Shown here: positions 21,442 to 33,948 of the stretch, one piece after another | Numbering within the stretch: position 1 is the stretch's first letter | How the letters are laid out: each line of letters opens with the position of its first letter | NCBI GenBank assembly: GCA_025765615.1 | Contig: JAIVFJ010000040.1 | Span: 1 to 64,000, forward strand | Direction of reading: 5' to 3' | DNA: 64,000 nucleotides | Source: Zopfochytrium polystomum | Taxonomy: Eukaryota; Chytridiomycota; Chytridiomycetes; Chytridiales; Chytridiaceae | The notes under the pieces: model-generated | Database searches by the model: none | What the model was told of the DNA's origin: nothing | What the model saw: only the letters and a program-made list of their open reading frames with translations | Program-made: the position numbers and the translations under genes

Positions 21442-23279
21442 GGGTGGGCTGGGGAGGATGGGGGGGGAGAGAGAAAGTTGCCTGGAACAAGTGCTGACTG
21501 TTGCTGGCGGGTTACGCGCCAGTGGCTCAAAGTTACATGTGCCAACATTTTTTGCACTTGAATGCGTGTGGTTCAAAGTAGTCACGAGACCGAACCCCGC
21601 TGAGGTAATGCAATTTGGTCGGAGCGTTGCTGGACCAACTAGGAATCTACCACTTTTTCCACCTGGGGACGCCCTGGGACCCAATGCATTAAGTGAACCT
21701 AACGGCGGTACCATGGACGCTGGGTAAGGCAGTCACGTGCCATGGGAGAAAGCCTTACATTGGTGGGAAACAAAAAGGAAAAAAAAAGAAAAAACAACCA
21801 CCACATTTGTCAAATCCCAAAACAGCAAAGGCGCAGGCAAGTACCAACACTGTGCCCCAACCAGAGACCACAGTTGAATGATATTGACAGAAGGGTGCAC
21901 CCGCCCATGGATCCTTACTCAGGCACCTGCTCTAGAGGCACGAAATGTAAAGCCACCTCTGAATCAGTCTCATCTGGACCTGTTGCATGTACTCTCTGGC
22001 ATGGGTGGGGCTTGACGGCTGTGTGTGGGGAAGCAGCACTGCGTGTGGCGGCAATCTAGCAGGCGATTACTCACGTGGCTGCGGGCTGATGCGAGGGGAA
22101 ATGGAAGGGCACTCCTGAGGGTGCAACACAACTGCAGAATAAAGAGAGAGAAGAGGGAAACGGGGGTTTTTATCTCAGGAACATAATCTCAAATACAACA
22201 GGAGCGGTTAATAGCGACGGGACAGACAGGGCGCGACCTAGTGCCCCTCGTAACAGACAGTGCTGCAGGAGCCCTCGTCATCTCCAGCGACAGGGGGGAG
22301 AGAGAGAAGGGAATTGACTATGTAGGGGTCGGAAGGTCGCCAGCAGGGCACTCGCACACAGAAACACCTGCAATTGTACACACACCCTGCTGGGCTGTGT
22401 TGGCACAATCACTCGACCAACGGGCTTTATCGCATCGCACTCATACTCACACATCTCACTCTCACAGCAATAGGACTGAGGCAGACACTTGTACATCAAA
22501 CTCTCAGGTGTTGGGGGCCGCACAGAGCGCGGCACCAACACCCTCACAGGGACAGGAAGGTTCGGGACGACGACGCTGTTGTTGTGGCAGGCGAGTGCCT
22601 GTGATCCTCACTCCAACACAGAGCCAGCAGTGTCACACAGTCAGTGGCGGGGCCTGCTGCATTCCCCACCCGTGGCCCCTTAAGAGGAGCCCCTGAAGGG
22701 ACCATCTACTCACCTGGGTGCATACCACCTCTCACTATCCTCACCGTTGCGAGCCAGATGGATTTGAAGGGACTCTGTATTGGTGCCAAAGGATAGAAAT
22801 CAGATTGAAGAAAAAGGAAAAAGAGAAATGGCCCAAAAGCAGAGAGAGAGAAAATTGACAAGTCAACCCCTGACTTGGAGCAGCCACCACAAATGCTCTA
22901 AGTCCCTCCCAACCCTATGTGTGTAGGTACAAGTGCTGAAAATAAATAATAAATTAGGTGGGCTTGGGTACGGCCTGTCAGGCACCCCATCCCTAGGCAG
23001 TCAGGCAGTCTCTGTTAGTCACCAAAAAAGAAAATATGTTGAGAAAACCCTGGCGCAACGGAAACTGTTAAGACAAAAGTAGTAAAAGCAGGCCCAATAA
23101 TAAAGACAGGTTAGCTACAAATACACTTTGATAAAGCCTTGGAAACTAAAGAAACGGGAATAATAATAGGGGTCCCGACCCTTGCAGTTTTATGACAGGC
23201 ACGCTTGTTTTTGCGAATAAAATCCCTAGACTTTATCACTGAGACCTTGGTGTAGTCTCACATCTGTCTAAAACAAGCT
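21442..23279. other. Intergenic, probably decayed repeat DNA
   Basis: No intact gene. From about 21700 the base composition changes to the less GC-rich style of the mobile elements, and the stretch contains CA- and GA-rich motifs. It may be the LTR or untranslated part of the retroelement whose gag-like relic follows, but I find no matching second LTR in the window. Confidence 0.35.
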
Positions 23280-24080
23280 CTCTTTACCCACTTGCCCTTG
23301 GTTGCTTGCTACGGTCGCTCCCTTGTACAAGTTCTCAATTCAAGCCTCAGTTCCTCAACCCTTCAACCTTCTTGCGACGCCGCCTCCACTCACGACATCA
23401 CCTTCTACTCTGCAACTTCAACAGGTTCTGAGCAGGAGAAGTGGTTGTCAGCTTTCCACAGTCTTGCTAAGCCAACCCACGGAAGGCAAAGCATCCAGTT
23501 GTGGTACACTACCCTGACAACAGTCGTCAATGACTGGCCCAAACACTTCAAATGCACTGCAGCTACCTGCATGGGGTGACTGACACTCTGTTGTCCCTGG
23601 TGATTTTCAAGGCACGAGACACTCTCCCCTCCGATGATCACTTCTCTGATGTGCACCAAGCCTTGCTGAAAGGAAGCGGGGCTATTCCACTTTGACTACA
23701 CTAGTCAAGGAGTTGAAAAATGCTGACATGCTGTACCAGCAGTCCCAGCAAGGAGGCAAAGGCAAAGCATCAGAGACTGCAGCTGCAGCGAGGGACACTC
23801 CCTCACAGCCAAATCTCAAGCCGGCCAAGCGTCCTGCACCTGAGCCAGCCAGCAAGTCTGACAGGACTGAGAAGTCAAAGCGAATCCCTGGGACTCCCAA
23901 AGCACCTGGCGGCCCACAGACGTGCAACCGACATGGATTTTGGGTCAACAACACTCTCCCCTCTGATACTGGCAACTCCTCCAAGAGGGGCTACCTCTAA
24001 ACTGACTCGTGCAGTAAGCCCCCCGCGTCGCTCCCAGCTGCGCCGCTGCCAAGTCTGGTGCCGTCAACAAACTCGTTGAA
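23280..24080 (+). pseudogene. Gag-like retroelement relic
   Basis: Open fragments in different frames (23292-23579, 23692-24000, 23720-24079) together look like a decayed gag: a helical segment (SEQEKWLSAFHSLAKP), a Ser/Lys/Pro-rich linker, and a C-x3-HGFW stretch (TCNRHGFWVNN) as seen in copia-type gag zinc knuckles. At least two frame changes are needed. The 5' part (about 23283-23430) is repeated in inverted orientation at about 41056-40908, so it belongs to a dispersed family. Confidence 0.4.
23283..23430 (+). repeat. Dispersed repeat, copy 1 (inverted partner at 40908-41056)
   Basis: Both copies share long blocks such as CCCTTGTACAAGTTCTCAAT and CCTCAACCCTTCAACCTTCT with scattered substitutions. 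The copies lie 17.5 kb apart in opposite orientation. Confidence 0.7.
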
Positions 24081-24386
24081 CCTGCTGGGTGGGCCAAAGA
24101 TGCTACTTCTACACTGTCGAATCAAGAAGCTGGCGCGACAAGACGCTGATATAGGTGTCTGGAATGGGCATGAATTGATAAAAAAAAAAGAATGTGAAGC
24201 TGTCTTAATCCATGAAAAAGGAATTTAGTGAATTTGATAAAAAGGAATTACAAATTTAGTACTACTGAAAGCATGAATATTATTTGTTGTGCATATTTAG
24301 GTGCAATGCGCAGCACAAGGACTAATAAATCTCTCATTGACCAAAGCAATCAGTTGTTTTTATTGAAAAATACAGAGCACAGAACA

Positions 24387-27300
24387 TCAAGCGACAGAGC
24401 CATTATCTGATCCAAATTGTATGAATGAAGAAATACCTGGACCAAAAGTGAAAACACTTTGCCTTGAGAGCAGTTGGAGATTACCACGAAATTCAGGAGG
24501 AAGCCAGCAACTGACTTTTGTGATATTGAAGATGAACCAAACACCATCATCTATCACAGATTCAAAGACAGATTTCCGCTCCCCTGACGAATTACGTGCA
24601 CTAAAATTGTGGGCCAGGCTTGGAACTGTGAGTGTGGTATCACTTCTTTCCACTGGCAATCCTGTCCTAAGCTTGACAAGTATTATCTTCTGATTTCTGT
24701 CACACAAAACAACAAACTGCCCATCAGGACTGAATGCTGCAGAGGTGACAGAACCAGAGCGTACCTCCAGCATACGTAGCCCCTGACCTGTAGAAGCATT
24801 CCAAATCCTGACTGTCTTGTCCCGACTTCCAGACATAACAAACTGCCCATCAGGACTGAATGCTGCAGAGGTGACAGCATCAGAGTGTCCCTCCAGCTTA
24901 TGCAGCTCCTGGCCAGAGGAAGCATCCCAAATCCTGACTGTCTTGTCCCAACTTCCAGACACAATAAACTGCCCATCAGGACTGAATGTTGCAGATTCGA
25001 CCCAACCAGAGTGTCCCTCCAGCTTATGCAGCTCCTGACCTGTGGAAGCATTCCAAATCGTGGCTGTCTTGTCCAAACTTCCAGACACAACAAACTGCCC
25101 ATCAGGACTGAATGCTGCAGAGTGGACCCGATCTGAGTGGCCCTCCAGCTTGTGCATCTCCTGGTGAGTGGAAGCATTCCAAATCCTGACTGTCTTGTCA
25201 GAACTTCCAGACACAACAAACTGACCATCAGAACTGAATGCTGCAGAGGTGACAGAACCAGAGTGTCCCTCTAGCTTATGCAGCTCCTGGCCAGAGGAAG
25301 CATCCCAAATCCTGACTGTCTTGTCCAAACTTCCAGACACAACAAACTGCCCATCAGGACTGAATGCTGCAGAGTTGACAGCATCAGAGTGTCCCTCCAG
25401 CTTATGCAGCTCCTCGCCAGAGGAAGCATCCCAAATCCTGACTGTCTTGTCCCAACTTCCAGACACAACAAACTGCCCATCAGAACTGAATGCTGCAGAG
25501 GTGACAGAACCAGAGTGTCCCTCCAGCTTATGCAGCTCCTGACCAGTGGAAGCATTCCAAATCATGACTGTCTTGTCCAAACTTCCAGACACAACAAACT
25601 GTCCATCAGGACTGAATGCTGCAGAGGTGACAGAACCAGAGCCTCCCTCCAGCTTATGCAGCTCCTGGCCAGAGGAAGCATCCCAAATCCTGACTGTCCT
25701 GTCATCACCTCCAGAGACAACAAACTGACCATCAGGACTGAAGGCTGCAGAGTGGACAGCATCAGAGTGTCCCTCCAGCTTATGCAGCTCCTCGCCAGAG
25801 GAAGCGTCCCAAATCCTGACTGTCCTGTCATCACCTCCAGACACAACAAACTGACCATCAGGACTGAATGCTGCAGAGTTGACAGCATCAGAGTGTCCCT
25901 CCAGTTTCTGCAGCTCCCGACCAGTGGAAGCATTCCAAATCCTGACTGTCTTGTCCCGACTTCCAGACACAACAAACTGCCCATCAGGACTGAATCCTGC
26001 AGAGTGGACCCGATCAGAGTGGCCCTCCAGCTTGTGCATCTCCTGGCGAGTGGAAGCATTCCAAATCCTGACTGTCTTGTCAGAACTTCCAGACACAACA
26101 AACTGACCATCAGGACTGAATGCTGCAGAGGTAACAATACCAGCCTGTCCCTCCAGCTTGTGCATCTCCTGGCCAGTGGAAGCATTCCAAATCCTGACTG
26201 TTTTGTCATAACTTCCAGACACAACAAACTGCCCATCAGGACTGAATGCTGCAGAGGAGATATAATCAGAGTGTCCCTCAAGAATATTCAAACAGGAGGG
26301 CCAAGATTTTTGTTGCCCCTTTGCAACCTTAGGGCATGAAACACTTCCAGGCACATTCTGAACAAATGTTTTATAAAATTCAGAGTCACTAGGGGAGAAG
26401 GGTACAGCTGTGAAGTAAACTTGCAATGCAGATGCCTTGAGTGGGATGAGAAACTTTTGCACAACCCTTTTCATGTCTTCCAGAAGGGTGTGCAGTTGGC
26501 ATGTCTTGTCAGGAAGGGGGACAAGACTCTGGAGCTTGGTCATGGCGGGAATAACCAAATTGAGGGAGTCTAACAAGCTGCAGGCTTCCAAGTAGTGATG
26601 TCCATGTTGCACGAGAAATTTTTGTAATTCAGCAGACAGTGTCTGGTCAATCTGAAAGAATTTGCTGACGAAAATCACAGGTCTTAGCTTAGCGCTTTTG
26701 TGTGCACTCTGCTGGGCAACAACTTTTGTTGTGCTATTCCTCTTGAATAAACTGAAAAATGATTTCTTTCCTTTGGCCTTTGTGTCTTGTTTGGGGGATG
26801 ATGCCTCTGGATGTTGCTTCTCTTCCATATCAATAGTCTGGTTGGTGGTTTCTACTGAGGAATCAAAGCAGTGTTCCCAGAAGTGCTTCACTGCATATCT
26901 GACATGCTCAGGCATTCCTTTTTGCACTTTCTTATCAAAATCGGGAATCTCAGAGTGGAAATCTGAGAATGGAAGGCCACACATATTAAATTTCAAATTC
27001 TTGTCCATTGCACTGATGCACAGCCTTGCAAATTCAGAGTGGCTACTTTTCCAGTCAATCTGAAGGGACAACTTGCATCTTTCTGGAGTTGTCAGGTAGT
27101 CCTTGACAGACTTGTGGAAAATTTTGATCTTCTTCGTTGAACCATCAAGCACAAGGATCGAATCAAGCATTCGGATGCACCTTATCACATTTTCAGGTTC
27201 CTCCTCGTCCAGCAGAGATACAATTGCTGCAGCAGTCAGAGGTTCATAGGCAAGAACAATGATCGACAACACAGCATGAAGAAGAGTTTCAAAATGGCTC

Positions 27301-29664
27301 TCTTCGATAGACTGTAGGATACCATTGAATATTCTGTCATACATCAAGTCAATGCTTCCATCCATCTTGGCACCATCAGGAAGGTCTTTAATTTGCTCAA
27401 GCGTGATTTCTTCAGTCTCTAATTTCTGCAAATAAGTGCAAGCAGTCACAAGCCAGACAAATATTCCAGCAGACTTTGACACCAGGATCTCAGATCCCTC
27501 ATCAACAACAGATGGCTCAGCAATTGAAGAGATGAGGAAATTTCTTGTGAACTCAATTTGATCCTTGGTATTTTCTTCGGCCGTTGGTTCAATTTCCTCA
27601 AACGGGATTGGTGAAAAGGCTTTCACAATATCTAATTCAGGCCGTCCAGTCACCAGCATCTTCACATTATCAGGAAGTAGCCTGTCCAGTTCCTGAAACA
27701 CTAAAAGAATCTCACTCCTCTTTCCAATAACACTGCATTCATCAAGCGCATCAACAACCAGTACCACCGGTATATCCAGCTTTCTGGCAGCAACGACCTT
27801 CTCCAATGGCTGAACAAGCAAAACTTTCATCATCTCAAATTCAGATCTCGACAGAATATCTGGATTGGCTTGCTTGACTTGAAGCAGAATCTCTCCAAAC
27901 TGAAGGTTGAACCTTGCAAGACCAAACACAAGAGTCAAAACCAGGTTTCGAGCACTGCTGCGGCGCTCGTCATCATGCTTGCAGAAGAAGAAGCCCCCAA
28001 GCATATTCTGGGCTTGCAGCTCCCTGGAGACCATAGCAGCCATAACAGACTTTCCCACTCCAGCCACACCTTTTAACCACATCACCCTGTTGGCACTGGC
28101 CACAGTGGGATCGTCTGGAGACAGAAACTTGAACACTTTCTTCAGCAACCACTGCCTTGATCCAGAAAGCACATTCTTCAGGAGAGAGTCCCTCTCCGCA
28201 CTCATTAGCTCGTACAGAGGTGTCACCCACTTCTCTAATTCATACAAGTTGGATCTGGAAAGTGAAATATCTTGGCTTGGACTAGGAGTATTCATGTCAG
28301 CCTTTCGTCGATTGAACACTTCTCTGGCTTCAGTTACAATCCTATGAAGGTTGAAGAGAAGAACAGTGTCATGTGAAGAAGATATAGAAGTTGAAAAGAG
28401 TTGACATTTACTTCATCACATCAGTCTCAGGGTTTGCCGTTGGTCCATTCAGTTCCAAGATCATCTTGACAGTTTGAGACACGGATTGGATGCCAGGACT
28501 TAGAGGGTGGGCATGGGCGACATCAGGAAACTTGGTTGTATCAAAGGTGCTGAAGTCTACCACGACCTTGACCTTCTTGCCATTTGCCAGGATCCCATCT
28601 TCCCTGCGTGCAAGAAGAACAGGCAGAATGTCATGGCCTTTTTCTTTCTTCATTTGCAGTGCAAGCTCCCACTACTTTGTGTCAGAGTGATATGAATGTG
28701 CAAGAATGGTTTCAAACTCACCTCCAACAAGCAATTGTCAGGCTTTTTGTCAGCCTCAAGCATCCTCTTCATACTTGCATCAGAACACAGCAGAATGATG
28801 ACTGAAGAGTGAAACAGCCCAGACATAAAGTTGACATCCCATTTCTGGCCAAACGCAAGGCATTCTGCATCCCAAAAAGCATGTCTTCCATCCACTCTGG
28901 ACTCCTCAGTGAGGACAGATCCAGTGTATGCTTCCAAAAACGTCGTCTTGATCTTGTCAAACAGCTTCCCAGCAAAGACTGTCTCTGACGCCTGCCGGTA
29001 GCTAGCATATCTTTTTGAGCAAAGTGGGAAGTGGGCAAAAAAAAAAAAAAATGATACCTGATAAAATATGGGTGCTTTTGAACTCTAGTTTTGCACTCCC
29101 AGTCGTTTGGAATCAGTTCCGTCCATTTATCTGAAGAATGAACAGACAGGGTAAAGCCATCAGCCATTGAGCGCCCTACTAAACCACAACTCTCACCTTT
29201 TTTGGGCTCAAGACTCTTGTCGTAGCTGTAATCAGGATCAGCGGCTGCACTAGTGCTGCCACCAGATGGCGTGGGAGCAGCCACCACTGAGGGGATGTGT
29301 ACAATTGGGGCAGCAGCGGCAGTACCTGCAGTGAAGCTGGGGGCAACAGCAGGAAGAACCTTGAAAAATTGTGAGTAAAAAAAAACTAAGAGAAAGAGAA
29401 GAGGGGTGACAGAACCCAAAAAAGACTTACTTTCCACTTAAAGTTTTGAGAAAGGAGGCTGGGCAGGTCATCATCTACATCAAGGATCATCTCATCACCT
29501 GTAGCAGGGTCCTTGTACAACAACTCAATGGGAGCAGCAATTTTCCAACGCTTTGCCACAAGCTGAAGCAAGTCATCAAGACTGGTGGAAAGGGAAAACA
29601 AAATCCTCCTGTTCTTTCCATCAAACTCAAAGATTGCAGTGCACGTTGTCACTTGGCTGGCCAT
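24387..29664 (-). CDS. PB1-TIR-NACHT-WD40 NLR-like receptor
   Basis: The exons 29664-29431, 29359-29058, 29010-28722, 28671-28412 and 28341-24387, all GT-AG, give 1679 residues. Residues 1-78 form a PB1-like beta-grasp domain with an acidic OPCA-type motif (LLYKDPATGDEMILDVDDDL). Residues about 173-290 form a TIR domain: FIRYASYRQ (box 1), FWDAECLAFGQKW (box 2), SSVIILLCSD, and CLLEWELAL, where the NADase glutamate is expected. The NACHT domain has Walker A GVAGVGKS (453-460) and Walker B VVLVVDALDE (554-563). An ARM-like/winged-helix stretch follows (KDYLTTPERC), then 13 WD40 repeats of 42 residues (about 1047-1590) and a final WLPPEFRG-containing blade, which together fit two seven-bladed propellers. 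By family logic the WD40 part senses, NACHT oligomerises, TIR is the effector and PB1 recruits partners; this is inference. The Met at 29664 aligns with that of the broken paralogue. Confidence 0.88.
24663..26282 (-). repeat. Thirteen tandem 126-bp WD40-encoding repeats
   Basis: The repeats are nearly identical at the DNA level (core CAGCATTCAGTCCTGATGG and its complement recur every 126 bp). Differences concentrate in a few codons: the two residues after GHS (DA, GS, DR, GW, DY), the residue before DKT (Y, S, R, L, W) with a GGDDR variant, and N/D before AS. The last repeat is degenerate. Confidence 0.9.
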
Positions 29665-29940
29665 TCTTCTTTCCAGAAGACAATAAGTAACAGATTCTGC
29701 AAGAGACAATTGAGTGTTAGATATTGGGAAAAAAGAATGCAGCTGAGAATAGAGGGGTATGGAACAAGCCCAGGTATATGGGGGATCAAACATGTTACAT
29801 TTGAAAGTTGATTTGGTTAATCACAGTGGTTGCCGATTAAGTGTTGGCCCACTTTCCTCCCCTCCCCCTCACCCGGCACGCAACTGCTCACCGCTGTTAA
29901 TCCTCAATAACCAACGAGCACTTTGACTCTTATAAAGTGA
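29665..29940 (-). promoter_or_regulatory. Probable promoter and 5'UTR of the TIR-NLR gene
   Basis: A minus-strand TATAAG element lies at about 29930-29936, roughly 270 bp above the ATG. A good intron acceptor (TTGTCTCTTGCAG, ending about 29698) lies just above the ATG, and the broken paralogue has the same acceptor at the same distance, suggesting a 5'UTR intron. The transcription start is not established. Confidence 0.35.
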
Positions 29941-30737
29941 GGGTGAGTGTATTTGGGAAGGGGATGGGTGCGGATGGTGGGTGCTTTGAGGTAGGCGGCA
30001 TCGATAGTGGCTGTGTCTCTTCGGTGGGAACGGCAATCGCTTGCTCACACACTGTTTGTCGACTTCCCGCCACACGACGATGTTTCGCAGAATCGACGTC
30101 GACCACCCGCGATCGTCGGGCCATGGCCCGATTCAGCCCTCCTTGATCCGGCTCGATGCTCTCACATTCGTCGGGTGCGCCTGTAGAGCGGGAGAGGGAG
30201 GGGGGGAAGGGATGGAGATGCGCCTCGCCGCTGCCGCCTCCGCCGATGCTCACCTTTTCGTTCGACAAAAAATCTTTTTTCGTCTTTCGGCCCGTTTCAC
30301 CTTCAATCATTAACCCTCATACGAGCGCTGCCGCACGGGTGCTGCATGCAGGAGCTGCATCTGAAAATTGAGATTTCAGTAAGCACGGTGAGGTAAAACG
30401 CCGTCGGAAAAATCCTCACGTTTCACTATAAACACCATTGGCCGTCAGAGATCAGCTTTGCGATCTAAAGGTATAATTACTGTGTAGAATCCACCAACAG
30501 TACTCCACCGCTTTTAGGGCCGACCAGAGCACCGGCGATGTAAAGTCCTCGAAAAGCATCCCGCCCGTCCGCAAAAGCGACCCAGCCACAGCGCTGCAGA
30601 ACCCCTACGCGTGGCTCCCGTTCCACGATCGTCAAAAGTCCTCGTCGGCCGCGCGAGCGTCGAAACATAAACTCGAGCCACCCACAGCGCCCTCTCCGCC
30701 TCTCCAACACGCAGACTAGCCCCTTCGACGGAAAGCG

Positions 30738-30775
<38 letters not shown>

Positions 30776-31460
30776 GGCAACAACGGTCCCGGCTTGGCGT
30801 CGTACTGTACCTCGAGCCCCGCAGTCTCGAAGCCTGCAATCCATCAACCACACGATCGGGAAAGCACCCCTACCCGAAACAAAAAACCAGTGGCAGCCGC
30901 CGCGCTCAGCGTCGTGGGGCGTAGCGGCCTTCCAGTTCCAAGGATAAAACTGCCCGCCCCCCCCCCTCCCCTCATAATCTCGAAACTGTGAAGGGAGGCT
31001 TTCGACTTCAAAAGCTCGATCGAAGCGAGGGAAGGCTCGCAGGCTAAACTAGACGGGGGGTCGAAAATGAGATTCTGTTTCATCGTCACAAGAATGAAAT
31101 ATACGCACACTCCCCAATCGAACGGAAAAGAAAAGAAGAACAGAAAAAAGCAGTCGACTGGTTGTCCATACGTAGAGGACGGAGATACAAAAAAGACAGA
31201 AGAAGAAACACAGAAGAAAATAGCAAAGGCACAGATGAGCAAAAACCAAGGGGAGGGGCGCCCGTTAACCGTTAAAAAGCCGGTCGTAGGAGTATGTGGC
31301 ATGACCTGCAATCCTGCAACCGAATCCCAACCCGGAAAAAAGACGCAAACAAACCCCCCATTAAAAAAAGCGGGGGGCATAACACCGAACCAGAAAAGAA
31401 AATAAAAGAAAAAAAAAAGTAGGGGAAAAGACTCTTCACACCCGTCAAACGAACGCCCAC
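29941..31460. other. Intergenic region
   Basis: No well-supported gene. A minus-strand ORF at 30851-30477 ends in a hydrophobic, Gly-rich stretch (AFADGRDAFRGLYIAGALVG) that could be a short genuine exon, but it is crossed by the poly-G tract. The plus-strand ORF at 31067-31405 is Lys/Thr-rich low complexity. Confidence 0.35.
30739..30773 (+). repeat. Homopolymer run of 35 G
   Basis: An uninterrupted G run, potentially G-quadruplex forming. Its length may be uncertain for technical reasons. Confidence 0.9.
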
Positions 31461-33879
31461 TCACTCCTCCCTCGGCTCCCTGACCTCCCGCGCCCGACCA
31501 CCGCTGCCGCCGACGCCGTCCGCGCCCGGACCCCCCGCCAGCGCCCCCGTCCCCAGCCGTCCCATCTCCACCCGTCGCTCCAGCTCATCAAGCACCAGCA
31601 GCGCGCCGGACATGGCCTCGGTCGTGCGCCCCGTCCACTTGGCGGGCACTGCCGCGACCGTTCCCGCCGTCGGGCCGCCGCGCACCACGAACGCAGGCAG
31701 CGCCGGCACGGGCGGCACGCCGGTGGCGGCGCTGCCGCCGCCGCCCCCCGCCGCAGCCGATGCCGCTGTCGGGGCAGGGCCGCTCCCCGCGAGGCCCCCG
31801 CCCGTCGACGACCCCGCGGAAGCAATCACCCACCCGGCGGTGCCGCCACCGAGCTTTGGCGCCGACAGCGCCCGTGACAGCGGCGCCTGCGTCGTCGGCG
31901 CGCGGTACGCCGGCGTCGTTGTCGCCGCGGCCCCCGCCGCACCCGCGCGCGTCGGCGACGACGGCGGCAGCTCCGGCAGCGGCGCGGCGAGGTAGAAGCT
32001 GCGGGTGGCGGCGTCGGCCCAGGGGGGCAGGCGCGCGGCGCCGTTAGAACCGGCGGCGCTGGCGGCCGTGCGGAGGTCCTGGGCGCTGCGCTGGCGCGGG
32101 GCGCCGCCGCCGGCCGGCGAGGCGACGGCGGCGGTGCGGGCTCGCAACGCGCGGCGCTGCGCCTCGAGCTCGAGCAGGATGGCGTCAGGCGCGTGGTGCT
32201 GGGGGTGGAGCTGCTGCTGCTGCTGCTGTCCTTGCAAGGGCTGCGGTGGCGGCGGCGGCCCCGGCCGGGTTAGCGACTCTTGCTTTGCGGGCTGCTGCTC
32301 CGCGGCCGCCGCAACGCCTCCGCCCTCTGGCTGCTGGTCCGGGAGTGGCGGCAGCGGCGTACGCGCGCGGGGCGGCCGCGTCGGGTTGCTGTTGCTGCGC
32401 CCCGTGACGGGCTTGCCGCTGCCGCCGCCACCAGTGCCAGTGTTGAGTCCCGCCGCAGTCGTCGTCGCCGCACCCACGGACCCCGACGGCTGGCCCCTTG
32501 CCGCCGCCGCCGCCGCCGCCGCCGTTCCCTTGCCGCTAAACATCTCCTGCTCCAGCCACTGCCGCAGCGTCGTTCCCGAAGAGGACGATGAGGACGACCC
32601 GTCGGCCGATTGATGCGGCAGAAGTGTCGACGGCGACGACGATGATATGAACGAAGTGACCCGCGGCCGCCGCGGCTGCGGGTGCGAGTGGACCCATCCG
32701 GCTCCCTCGCGGTCGAGCGAGGTCCGCCGGTCGCCGGCGCCGGCGTCGCTGCCACTGTTGCTACTGCCGCCGCTCGACCTCTCCGGCGGCGGCGACAGCT
32801 GCTGTTGCTGCTGTTGGTGGTGGTGCTGCTGCTGCTGCTGCTGCGCCGTCGATGCTGCCGCCGGCCGCCGCGTCAGGAAACGAATGATGCCCTCGGCTGC
32901 AGCCGAAAACGCCGGAGCCGAAGGCGGCGGCGGCGGCGGTGGGTGCGTCTCGACTGTAATTCCCGGCGTCACACCGCCGCCGCCAGCGCTGCCGCCGCTC
33001 GCCGCACTGCCGACCGACGCAGCGGACCGCGACCGCGGCAGCTTGTCGCTGCTGGCAGACTCGAACGCGTCGCCGTCTTCGGACGCCGGGGTCTTCCGAC
33101 CGGGACTGGCACGCCCTCCTCCGACGACGCCGCCGCCGCCGCCCGTCGGTGCGGCCTGTGGGGGCGCCGGCGGGGTCCGCTGAAAGACGGGATGCTGGTG
33201 GTGGTGTTGGCGGTGGTGGTGTTGTTGTACGGGGTTGTGTTCACCGTAAACGTCCCAGAGACCCGCGGCGGCCGCGGCGGCCACGGCCGCGGTGGCGGCG
33301 GACCGCAGGGACGGCTCGACGGCGGACGGAGTGGAGGTTGAGCGCTTCTTTATGGTAGTGGTGGTGGCTGCGGGTGGTTCTGCCGCGTTGGAACGGGAAG
33401 GGCGTCCGCGCGCCGAGTCGTGCTGGCTCTGGGCAAGGACGCTGGCGAGGGCGGACTCGAGGGCGGTGGCGTCTGCCTCGGTGTCGAGGTGGATGGTCCA
33501 GGTTGTTGTTGTTGTTGTTGTGATGGCACTGGGAGGGGAAGGTGGGGAGGATGATGAGGACGAGGAGGAAAAGGAAGTTGATGGTGGTGGTAGTGATGAT
33601 GATGGTGATGATGATGTCGATGAGGCGGGGGCGGTGATTATTTGCAAGAGCAGGGAGGTCGAGGACCGGCGGGCCAACGAAGCGCAGTCTCTGTGAACGG
33701 GGACGACGGCGAGGGCGCGCTCGTTCGGGAGGGCGGACTGTGTGTGGAGTGGTAGAAACACGTGACGGGATACAAGACGGAAAAAAAAGAACACGTCAGC
33801 GCAGAGGAAGGACGTCGAATTGAGAAACAGACAGATGGACGGACGGAGATGGCGAGAGACAGGAAGAGGACAGACAGAC

Positions 33880-33948
<69 letters not shown>

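Noticed and set aside
19973..21490. 505-codon antisense frame over the propeller gene
   Set aside because: Arg/Pro/His-rich artefact of GC bias; blade motifs are on the plus strand.
24663..26282. Regular 126-bp repeats as a CRISPR-like or satellite array
   Set aside because: The repeats are in frame and encode canonical WD40 blades inside one long gene.
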